Under the pieces are notes generated by a model. That model had not been told where the DNA came from. It was given only the letters and a program-made list of their open reading frames with translations, and ran no database searches. From assembly GCA_934177555.1 (NCBI GenBank), contig CAKPPL010000049.1, positions 1 through 8,608 on the forward strand: a stretch of DNA of 8,608 bases. The letters run 5' to 3'. The position numbers were made by a program, and so were the translations under genes. Origin of the DNA: an uncultured Clostridia bacterium. GTDB lineage: Bacteria; Bacillota; Clostridia; TANB77; CAG-508. Each line of letters opens with the position of its first letter. Position 1 is the stretch's first letter. Below, piece by piece: positions 1-5,942 of the stretch.

Positions 1-1103
1 CTTTTTACTGCTGATAATATATTTTGTAAGCTTTCTGGTGAATGTGCATAATCTATCATTATTGGTATTTCTTTTTCATTATCTACCATTTCAGATCTAC
101 CTGGTACTCTTACTTCACTTAGTGCTTCTATAACTTTGTCAGATGGTATTCCAATCTTTTTTGCAACACATATAGCAGCTAGTGAGTTATATACACTAAA
201 TCTTCCTGGTATACATACTTTTACTCTTTCATTTCTGTCAGATATTTTTACTCTAAAATCTACATATGAATTTGTTATTGTTATATCTTTTGCTAATACT
301 TCACATGCATTATCTATTCCATATGTCATTATTTTTCTATCTGGAAACATTGCTGGAATTTTTGACACTTGTAAATCATCTACATTTATTATTCCATTAT
401 CACACATTTTGAATAATTTTAATTTTGATTCAAAATAATCTTGCATATTAGGATGTTCTTTTTCACTTATATGATCTTCTGAAAAGTTTGTAAATAATAC
501 TATATCAAATTGACATCCCTCTACTCTGTGATATTTTAAACTTTGTGATGAAACTTCCATTACAACATATTCAACACCTTGTTCTACCATTTTTGAAAAT
601 GTTCTCTGTAATTCTATACTTTCTGGTGTTGTTCTACTGCTTTCAGAAATCATTTTTTCATTTATATATGTTGCTATTGTTCCTATTAGTCCTACTTTAT
701 ATCCTGCTTTTTCTAATATTGATTTTATCATAAATGTTGTTGTTGTTTTTCCTTTTGTTCCAGTTACCCCTATTAGTTTAAATTTTCTTGATGGATTATC
801 ATAAAAGTTACAACTACATATTGCTAATGCTTTTCTTGTATCTTTTGTCATTATTAATGTAACATCTTCTGGAAGTTTTATTGATTTTAAATCATATCCT
901 TCTTCTACCAATACTACTTTTGCTCCTGCATTTACTGCATCTTCTATATATTTATGTCCATCTACACTAAATCCTTTTATTGCAATAAACATATATCCTT
1001 TTTTTATATTTTTTGAATTACTATCTAATCCTTCAATTTCAATATCTAAATTTCCCTTTGCTTTTAAATCATCTATACCTATTAAAACTTTTTTTAATTC
1101 CAT
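1..1103 (-). CDS. murE: UDP-N-acetylmuramyl-tripeptide synthetase MurE (3'-truncated by window edge)
   Basis: MurE adds the third stem-peptide residue (usually meso-DAP or L-Lys) to UDP-MurNAc-L-Ala-D-Glu in the cytoplasm, using ATP. I translated 367 residues before the window ends; the C-terminal domain with the substrate-selecting motif is missing, so DAP versus Lys cannot be decided. Visible motifs: Mur-ligase P-loop VTGTKGKTTT at 113-122, TTPES at 158-162, MEVSSQSL at 182-189, TNFSEDHI at 205-212, the lysine expected to be carbamylated in ESKLKLF (K227), YNSLAA at 305-310, VPGR at 333-336 and DYAHSPESL at 351-359. The ATG at 1103 follows GAAAGGA. The P-loop has TKGK where TNGK is usual, and SSQSL replaces SSHAL/SSHGL, so it may be the divergent MurE type (or a second paralogue) found in some Clostridia. 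It has its own promoter and lies downstream of the spoIIGA terminator. Confidence 0.9.
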   Translation of the reverse strand, partial: MELKKVLIGIDDLKAKGNLDIEIEGLDSNSKNIKKGYMFIAIKGFSVDGHKYIEDAVNAGAKVVLVEEGYDLKSIKLPEDVTLIMTKDTRKALAICSCNFYDNPSRKFKLIGVTGTKGKTTTTFMIKSILEKAGYKVGLIGTIATYINEKMISESSRTTPESIELQRTFSKMVEQGVEYVVMEVSSQSLKYHRVEGCQFDIVLFTNFSEDHISEKEHPNMQDYFESKLKLFKMCDNGIINVDDLQVSKIPAMFPDRKIMTYGIDNACEVLAKDITITNSYVDFRVKISDRNERVKVCIPGRFSVYNSLAAICVAKKIGIPSDKVIEALSEVRVPGRSEMVDNEKEIPIMIDYAHSPESLQNILSAVK

Positions 1104-1155
1104 TAAATTTCATTCCTTTCTTATTTTTGGAAGAAACTCTCCCTAATTTTATAAC

Positions 1156-1184
1156 ATTATATAACTAATTTTTTATTTTGTATA
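1156..1184 (-). promoter_or_regulatory. Putative sigma-A type promoter of murE
   Basis: Minus-strand hexamers TATACA (1179-1184, 4/6 to TTGACA) and TATAAT (1156-1161, perfect) are separated by exactly 17 bases. It lies between the spoIIGA terminator and the murE start, giving a leader of about 45 bases. In such AT-rich DNA a TATAAT can occur by chance; position and spacing are what support it. Confidence 0.5.
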
Positions 1185-1197
1185 GCTTTTTATTAAT

Positions 1198-1238
1198 AAA
1201 AAAAATAAAAATACTTAATTATATTTATTAAGTATTTT
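1198..1238 (-). terminator. Rho-independent terminator after spoIIGA
   Basis: A perfect 12-bp inverted repeat (arms 1208-1219 and 1227-1238, 7-base loop) is followed on the minus strand by T, A and then a run of eight T. It starts 14 bases beyond the spoIIGA stop and separates spoIIGA from murE. The stem is almost all A/T. Confidence 0.75.
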
Positions 1239-1251
1239 ATGTTTTTATGAT

Positions 1252-2142
1252 TTATTCAATAGCATTAATTCCAAGTAATGCTCTATATTCTCCTCTTTTA
1301 GTAAATGATTTATCATATATTCCTATTATTGGGTTTTGTAATATATATTTTTCATCTTCTTTTTCTATTTCTATTTGTTTTATTTTTATTCCTAATAGCA
1401 TTCCATTTTCTTTTCCTAATGATTTATATGGTATACATCTTAATTTTAGTGAGTATTTTTCTTGTATTTCTTTTGGAACATTTTTAAAATCCCCACTTAA
1501 TATTTCTTCTAAATTATTTAATATTTCTTTTGGTAACACTTCTTCTAATAAACTACTTTCAACAATTACTACTGGTGCATTTGTAATTGGCTCTTTTACA
1601 AAATTTCCTGTATCTAACATTGCTTTAGTTTCTATTTCACTTTCTTCTATTCTAAATTTTATTGTATAATATAAATCTTTTGAATGTGGTTTAGTTTTTA
1701 CTATTTTTATAAATATCTTTATTATTACTACTGCTAATATTGCTCCTAATAATATTACTTTTAGAATATAATTTCCTACATATATTCCATTTTTTATTAA
1801 TATTTCTTGTGGTTTAAGAAAATATATTAAATATAATGAAATTCCTCCAAATACAAATGACGTTAAATAAAACATCAATACCTGTTTCCACATTTTACCA
1901 GCATTTTGTGGATTAAATGTTATATATACAATAATTATTGATAATATTATTTTTGAAATGATTGATGAAAATATATTATTTTTAGTTACATATAAAATTA
2001 TAACATAACAGCTTCCTATAGTGCTTGCAATTATCATTCTTATTATTTTTATTTTAATTTTTAACATAATACTCGTCGCATATAGTATTATGCAATTCAT
2101 TATAAAATTTTCTAAAAATATAATGTCTATATATATTGTTAT
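1252..2142 (-). CDS. spoIIGA: Sporulation sigma-E factor processing peptidase SpoIIGA
   Basis: SpoIIGA is the membrane aspartic protease that cleaves pro-sigma-E in the mother cell after asymmetric septation. The C-terminal part carries the aspartic protease motif AMLDTGNFVKEPIT (catalytic Asp at residue 177 counted from 2142) and ends in GEYRALLGINAIE, like the family's C-terminus. The first methionine (ATG, 2100) has no ribosome site and would cut away most of membrane segment 1. The frame stays open upstream to a TGA at 2149-2151 and encodes TIYIDIIFLENF, matching the SpoIIGA N-terminus (B. subtilis KIYLDVIWLLNF). This stretch has no ATG, GTG or TTG, so I place the start at ATA 2142 (or ATT 2145), 6 or 3 bases after AGGTGA. 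That gives about 296 residues and five membrane segments, close to the usual ~300. SigE is not the next gene, which is unusual. Confidence 0.88.
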   Translation of the reverse strand: MTIYIDIIFLENFIMNCIILYATSIMLKIKIKIIRMIIASTIGSCYVIILYVTKNNIFSSIISKIILSIIIVYITFNPQNAGKMWKQVLMFYLTSFVFGGISLYLIYFLKPQEILIKNGIYVGNYILKVILLGAILAVVIIKIFIKIVKTKPHSKDLYYTIKFRIEESEIETKAMLDTGNFVKEPITNAPVVIVESSLLEEVLPKEILNNLEEILSGDFKNVPKEIQEKYSLKLRCIPYKSLGKENGMLLGIKIKQIEIEKEDEKYILQNPIIGIYDKSFTKRGEYRALLGINAIE

Positions 2143-2148
2143 AATAAA

Positions 2149-2154
2149 TCACCT
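2149..2154 (-). promoter_or_regulatory. Ribosome binding site that places the spoIIGA start upstream of its first ATG
   Basis: AGGTGA (followed by T) matches seven bases of the anti-Shine-Dalgarno complement. It overlaps the in-frame TGA that limits the gene upstream and lies 3 bases before ATT (2145) and 6 before ATA (2142). No comparable site precedes the ATG at 2100. Confidence 0.6.
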
Positions 2155-2171
2155 GTTTCTTTTTGAGATTT

Positions 2172-2205
2172 ATTATATATCTTTTATATTAAAAATATTG
2201 TGGAA
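2172..2205 (-). promoter_or_regulatory. Possible spoIIG-like promoter with a Spo0A-box-like heptamer
   Basis: Minus-strand TATAAT (2172-2177) is preceded by TTCCAC (2200-2205) with a 22-base spacer. The B. subtilis spoIIG promoter is known for an over-long 22-bp spacer and for Spo0A boxes over its -35 region. Here the heptamer TTCCACA (2199-2205) differs by one base from the 0A box TTCGACA. The -35 fit to sigma-A consensus is poor, as expected for an activator-dependent promoter but also for chance. Confidence 0.35.
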
Positions 2206-2225
2206 TTTTGTATATGAAAGCAAAT

Positions 2226-2253
2226 AAAAAAATGAGATTTCTCCCATTTTTTT
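2226..2253 (-). terminator. Rho-independent terminator at the end of ftsZ
   Basis: Arms 2226-2233 and 2246-2253 form an 8-bp A/T stem, extended inward by three more pairs around one mismatch with a 4-base loop. The descending arm on the minus strand is itself an ATTTTTTT run. The hairpin overlaps the ftsZ stop codon (2252-2254), so the stop lies at the base of the stem. Confidence 0.6.
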
Positions 2254-3364
2254 ACATGTTTTTATTTTTATTTTTACGCAAGAATGCTGGTATATCTAAG
2301 TCTCCTTGTGAAGAACTCATATCTGATGAAGATGGAATTGAATTTATTTTTTTATCCCATGTTGAACTTACTAAATTATCTACACTTGATGAAATTCTTG
2401 ATTCTGGTTTTTCAAATCCTGTTGCAATTACTGTTATTTGGATTTCATCTTTCATTTCTGGATCTGTTACTGTACCAAATATAATATTTGCTTCAGGGTC
2501 TACACTGCGTTGAACAAGTTCAGCAGCTGTATTTACTTCATGTAATCCTAAATCTTCTCCACCTGTTATGTTTATAATTACTCCTCTAGCACCTTCTATT
2601 GATGTTTCAAGTAATGGACTTTGTACAGCTTGTTTTGCTGCATCTTCAGCTCTGTTTTCTCCAGATGCTCTACCTATTCCCATATGTGCCATACCTGTAT
2701 TTAACATTATTGTTTTTACGTCTGCGAAATCAAGGTTTACTGTTCCTGTTACAGCTATTAAATCTGATATACCTTGAACACCTTGTCTTAATACATCATC
2801 TGCCATTCTAAATGCTTCATTTATAGATGTTTTTCTATCTATTATTTGTAGTAATTTATCATTTGGTATTACTACTAATGAATCTACTTTTCCTTTTAAA
2901 CTTTCTATTCCTCTTTCTGCTTGTGAAAGTCTTTTCTTTCCTTCAAATGTAAATGGTTTTGTAACAACACCTATTGTTAATATTCCCATTTCTTTAGCTG
3001 CTTGAGCTACTATTGGTGCTGCACCTGTTCCAGTACCTCCACCCATTCCAGCTGTTACGAATACCATATCAGCTCCTCTTAAAGTTTCAGCTATTTCTGA
3101 TTTATTTTCTTCTGCTGATTGTGCTCCAATATCTGGATTAGCTCCTGCTCCAAGTCCTCTAGTTATTTTTTCTCCTATTTGAATTTTTGTTCCTGCTTTT
3201 GATTTTTGTAATGCTTGTCTATCTGTATTTACAGAAATAAAATCAACTCCTTTTATTCCTGCTTCTATCATTCTATTTACTGCATTATTTCCAGCTCCTC
3301 CTACACCAATTACTTTGATTGTAGCTGTGCCATCCATCATTGTTGTATCTTCATATTCCATCAT
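2252..3364 (-). CDS. ftsZ: Cell division protein FtsZ
   Basis: FtsZ is the tubulin-like GTPase that polymerises into the ring marking the division site. The 370-residue protein is full length. It has the N-terminal nucleotide-binding segment IKVIGVGGAGNNAVNRM (16-32), the GTP signature GGGTGTGAAP (108-117), and the T7 synergy loop NLDFADV (210-216) with both acidic residues. A short variable serine-rich linker (about 325-353) leads to the conserved C-terminal peptide DIPAFLRK (357-364), which binds FtsA and other partners. The ATG at 3364 follows GGGGAGG by 8 bases; a second ATG is the next codon. It lies 62 bases after ftsA and is presumably cotranscribed with it, with a possible extra promoter in the gap. 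It looks more conserved and slightly richer in G+C than its neighbours. No key residue is missing. Confidence 0.98.
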   Translation of the reverse strand: MMEYEDTTMMDGTATIKVIGVGGAGNNAVNRMIEAGIKGVDFISVNTDRQALQKSKAGTKIQIGEKITRGLGAGANPDIGAQSAEENKSEIAETLRGADMVFVTAGMGGGTGTGAAPIVAQAAKEMGILTIGVVTKPFTFEGKKRLSQAERGIESLKGKVDSLVVIPNDKLLQIIDRKTSINEAFRMADDVLRQGVQGISDLIAVTGTVNLDFADVKTIMLNTGMAHMGIGRASGENRAEDAAKQAVQSPLLETSIEGARGVIINITGGEDLGLHEVNTAAELVQRSVDPEANIIFGTVTDPEMKDEIQITVIATGFEKPESRISSSVDNLVSSTWDKKINSIPSSSDMSSSQGDLDIPAFLRKNKNKNM

Positions 3365-3383
3365 AAAGATTTCCTCCCCATAA

Positions 3384-3412
3384 ACTATATTAATTTTTTT
3401 ATTTTTTGTAAT
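3384..3412 (-). promoter_or_regulatory. Weak candidate internal promoter for ftsZ
   Basis: In the ftsA-ftsZ gap the minus strand has ATTACA (3407-3412, 4/6) and TATAGT (3384-3389, 5/6) 17 bases apart. Extra ftsZ promoters inside upstream genes or gaps are common in other bacteria, but such hexamers arise easily in this AT-rich gap. Confidence 0.25.
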
Positions 3413-3426
3413 TAAAATTACTTTTA

Positions 3427-4656
3427 TTATGAATAGAAAAATTCTTTTATTCTATTCATTATTACTTTAAATACACTTTCATTTGATTGTGTGTCAATTT
3501 TGTTTGATACTGATTTTACAAATGGTCTTGCTGCAATATATCTTACTAATGCATAACTTGTTCTAAATTCTGATTTTACTGTGCTTATTGCTCTACCTGT
3601 TGACATTTTTACTGGTATATTTAGATTAATTTTTCCAGCTACATCACTTTTGTTTATATTTGTTATTCCTCTTCCTGTTAATATTACAGTATTTATATTA
3701 GCTTTTACATTATTGTTTGTTATATCTTTATTTACTATTGTAAATATTTCTTCTATTCTAGCTTCTATAATTTCTATTAGTTCAGAACTTTTTATTACTT
3801 TGTTTCTGCTTTCATCTCTGCATGTATTTAACATTATCTCATTATCATTATCTATAAATGATTTTAATGCTAGTCCATATTGTTTTTTTAGCTTTTCTGC
3901 TTCTTCTTCAGATATATTTAATACTAATGAAATATCATTTGTTATATTATCTCCACCTAATGGAATCGTGTTTGTATATGTAAATGTATTGCCCTCAAAT
4001 ATGCCTATTTCTGTATTTCCTGCTCCTATATCTAATAACATTACATTTTCATATAATTCATTAGTATCTAGCATTAAGTTTCTTTCAGCTAATGATGTAG
4101 GCACTATTCCTTCGATTTCTATTCCAACTCTTTTGAATATTGCTGTTAACTGTCTTACATATTCTTTATCCCCTAAAATTACCTGTGCTTTTAATGTAAA
4201 ACTAGAACTTAGATTTCCTACTGGATCTGTTACTATTTTTCCATTATCTAGCACTGCTTCTGATGGTACTATATCTATTATTACTTTTCCTTCAGGTATT
4301 TCTATATCTTTAGCTTGCATAATTGCATTTTGCACATCTTTTAATGATATTCCTGCAAATTTGTCTTTTAAGTCTTTTTGTACACTATTTTGAACTATTG
4401 TTACATATTTGCCTGGAATTGTTACATATGCTGAATTTATTTTGAAGTTTGCTTCATCTTCAGCATCTTTTATTGTCTTAGCTATACTTAGACTAATTTC
4501 TTCTTCATTAATTATTTTACCTTTTTTTAATCCTGAACACTTACATGATGTGTTACATATAGTTTCAATTTGTCCAAAATTGTTAACTTCTCCAACAACT
4601 GTGCATACTTTAGACGTACCAATATCAATACCTACTATGATATCACCTATTGCCAA
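3427..4656 (-). CDS. ftsA: Cell division protein FtsA
   Basis: FtsA is the actin-like ATPase that anchors FtsZ filaments to the membrane. The 409-residue protein has phosphate-1 motif VGIDIGTSKVCTVVGE (8-23), the FtsA-specific SHS2/1C insert at roughly 84-162, phosphate-2 motif LLDIGAGNTEIGIF (207-220), IPLGGDNITNDI (231-242) and an adenosine-motif region VILTGRGITNI (324-334). The last 14 residues (FKVIMNRIKEFFYS) form an amphipathic helix, the expected membrane-targeting tail. The start is a TTG at 4656, chosen because GGAGG lies 7 bases before it and the conserved GIDIGTS begins only 8 residues in. LTGRG has Arg where LTGG is usual; this may be a lineage trait. It follows a strong promoter and heads the ftsA-ftsZ pair. 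Confidence 0.96.
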   Translation of the reverse strand: MAIGDIIVGIDIGTSKVCTVVGEVNNFGQIETICNTSCKCSGLKKGKIINEEEISLSIAKTIKDAEDEANFKINSAYVTIPGKYVTIVQNSVQKDLKDKFAGISLKDVQNAIMQAKDIEIPEGKVIIDIVPSEAVLDNGKIVTDPVGNLSSSFTLKAQVILGDKEYVRQLTAIFKRVGIEIEGIVPTSLAERNLMLDTNELYENVMLLDIGAGNTEIGIFEGNTFTYTNTIPLGGDNITNDISLVLNISEEEAEKLKKQYGLALKSFIDNDNEIMLNTCRDESRNKVIKSSELIEIIEARIEEIFTIVNKDITNNNVKANINTVILTGRGITNINKSDVAGKINLNIPVKMSTGRAISTVKSEFRTSYALVRYIAARPFVKSVSNKIDTQSNESVFKVIMNRIKEFFYS

Positions 4657-4694
4657 GATAACTCCTCCAATTTATTTCTGTTTTTTCTTAGATA

Positions 4695-4723
4695 TATATA
4701 TTACATTTTGAGACAAATGTCAA
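4695..4723 (-). promoter_or_regulatory. Sigma-A type promoter of ftsA-ftsZ
   Basis: The minus strand has a perfect TTGACA (4718-4723), a 17-base spacer and TATATA (4695-4700, 4/6 to TATAAT). This is the best -35 I found in the window. It lies about 40 bases upstream of the ftsA TTG start. The palindrome GACAAATGTC (4712-4721, arms GACA/TGTC) overlaps the -35 and could be a regulator site. Confidence 0.65.
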
Positions 4724-4731
4724 TATAAAAT

Positions 4732-4784
4732 GAAATATTTTTGTAATATTTTTGAAATATTTTTGTAATGTTTGTAATATTTTT
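4732..4784. repeat. Phased 11-bp T/A-tract tandem repeats upstream of the ftsA promoter
   Basis: Five units, nearly all 11 bp, run back to back on the plus strand: GAAATATTTTT (4732), GTAATATTTTT (4743), GAAATATTTTT (4754), a degenerate 9-bp GTAATGTTT (4765) and GTAATATTTTT (4774). On the transcribed minus strand each full unit gives one A5 tract per helical turn, ending 8 bases upstream of the TTGACA. Such phasing is expected to bend DNA or act as an UP element for RNA polymerase; that role is inferred. Confidence 0.8.
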
Positions 4785-4802
4785 GAAACACATTTTTTTA
4801 TA

Positions 4803-5189
4803 TTACTTTTCTGTTTCTATTTGTGAATTTTCAACATTATTTTGCTTCTTTTCAGTCCATTTTTCTATGTAATGTCTTCTTATTATTGTCAAATTCGTAA
4901 ACATTCTTCCAACAAATACTACTAATGCTGCTAAATATATATCTAAGTTTAGTTTTTGTCCTAAATATGTTAATGCTATTGAAAGAATACTGTTACAGAA
5001 AAATCCAGATATAAATATTGTTAAATCAAAATTTTTCTTTAAAACAGATGTTATTCCTCCAAATACACTATCTAATGCAGCTACTACTGCGATTGCTAAA
5101 AATGTAGAATATGTATATGGAATTACTGGCGCATTTATTCCTATTAATGCACCTATTATACATCCTATAACTATTGCTATAATTATCAT
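4803..5189 (-). CDS. sbp: Small basic membrane protein Sbp (DUF1290)
   Basis: This 128-residue membrane protein matches the DUF1290/Sbp family, found between ylxX and ftsA in many Bacillota. Its biochemical role is not established. It has an N-terminal hydrophobic segment (about 1-20), two or three more membrane segments (about 27-47, 55-77, 83-95), and the family's DIYLAALVVFVGRMFTNLTIIRR stretch beginning at about 83 before a charged C-terminal tail. A leucine/glycine-rich core and a basic RRHYIEKW boundary fit the family. The ATG at 5189 follows AGGAGG by 8 bases and sits 19 bases after the preceding DUF881 gene, so the two are probably cotranscribed. It is the last gene before the ftsA promoter. 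Confidence 0.9.
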   Translation of the reverse strand: MIIIAIVIGCIIGALIGINAPVIPYTYSTFLAIAVVAALDSVFGGITSVLKKNFDLTIFISGFFCNSILSIALTYLGQKLNLDIYLAALVVFVGRMFTNLTIIRRHYIEKWTEKKQNNVENSQIETEK

Positions 5190-5208
5190 TTTTATTTCCT
5201 CCTACTCT

Positions 5209-5931
5209 TTATTCTATATATTTTGTATTTATTGTGCCATCATATTTATTAATTCTAACTCTTTTACTTTTATTACATGTTACTTCATGTCCTAAATCTT
5301 TTAGTTCATCTAATTGTCCACCTTTTCCTGTGACAGCACTTTCTAAATATGTAGAATTTCCTATTGCTTTTATATTATATGGTGATGTTATCCTTTTTCC
5401 ATTTACTTTTATAAATGAATCTAATTGAGCTATATCTGACATAGCAACTATTCGTTTATCATTTATTGATATAGCTTCTGCTCCTGCTTCAAATAATTGA
5501 TTTATTATTATTAATAGATTTTCTACACTAATTGCTCTTACAGTTTCTTCTTCTGATATTGAAGTTCCTTCCTTATCTATTATTGTTATTTCAATTCCTT
5601 CTCCTTCTACATCTGTTTTTCCTAGAACTTCATTTAATTGTTCTAATTCATCTTGCAATAGCTGTGCTGTTTTTTCATCTGATTCTTTTTCATTTTGATA
5701 TTCAGATATCTTTGATTTTACATCTTCATATTTTTCATTTAATTCATTATATTTTTCTCTCCAACTTGATAATTCTGTTCTTAATTCTGATTCTCTCATA
5801 TTTTCTATTGATGTTATATCTGTTTGTTCAACAACTTTAAATTGCATAAACATTACTATCATTAATGCTAAACATGCTATTCCTATTGTTATTGCCATTA
5901 CAATCTTTTCTTTTTTTATTTGTCTTTTCAT
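5209..5931 (-). CDS. DUF881 family membrane protein (YlxX-like)
   Basis: A protein of 240 residues with a short basic N-terminus, one membrane segment (about 10-30), a long acidic coiled coil (about 45-105) and a C-terminal DUF881 domain. The domain shows EGEGIEITIIDKEG (109-122), FEAGAEAISINDKRIVAMS (147-165) and a segment around SPYNIKAIG (183-191). DUF881 proteins have no proven activity; the topology predicts an extracytoplasmic domain near the division machinery. An upstream ATG at 5943 would add four residues (MEVD) and overlaps the previous gene's stop (TAATG). I prefer the ATG at 5931, because GGAGG lies 5 bases before it. By position it corresponds to B. subtilis ylxX, second of the DUF881 pair. 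Confidence 0.9.
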   Translation of the reverse strand: MKRQIKKEKIVMAITIGIACLALMIVMFMQFKVVEQTDITSIENMRESELRTELSSWREKYNELNEKYEDVKSKISEYQNEKESDEKTAQLLQDELEQLNEVLGKTDVEGEGIEITIIDKEGTSISEEETVRAISVENLLIIINQLFEAGAEAISINDKRIVAMSDIAQLDSFIKVNGKRITSPYNIKAIGNSTYLESAVTGKGGQLDELKDLGHEVTCNKSKRVRINKYDGTINTKYIE

Positions 5932-5942
5932 GTCTACCTCCA

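Noticed and set aside
136..438. A 100-codon plus-strand open frame
   Set aside because: It is antisense to conserved murE sequence including the YNSLAA region; the minus frame explains the bases.
788..801. DNPS near the murE P-loop read as the DNPR substrate motif
   Set aside because: It lies N-terminal to the P-loop; the real DAP-selecting motif is in the C-terminal domain, outside the window.
1247..1669. A 140-codon plus-strand open frame rich in Ile, Phe and Ser
   Set aside because: It is the antisense shadow of the conserved protease domain of spoIIGA, with no family similarity or upstream ribosome site.
2098..2100. ATG at 2100 as the start of spoIIGA
   Set aside because: No Shine-Dalgarno site lies before it, and it would delete the conserved first membrane segment that is encoded just upstream in the same frame.
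3407..3420. Short palindrome GTAATTnnAATTAC region after ftsA as a terminator
   Set aside because: On the minus strand it is followed by A-rich, not T-rich, sequence, and ftsZ follows closely, so termination is unlikely.
3581..4393. A 270-codon open frame on the plus strand
   Set aside because: It lies wholly antisense to ftsA, is low-complexity (Ile/Ser/Phe/Leu rich), resembles no family I know, and is explained by the AT-rich coding of the real gene.
4732..4784. The 11-bp repeats as a CRISPR array
   Set aside because: The units are contiguous without spacers and far too short for CRISPR repeats.
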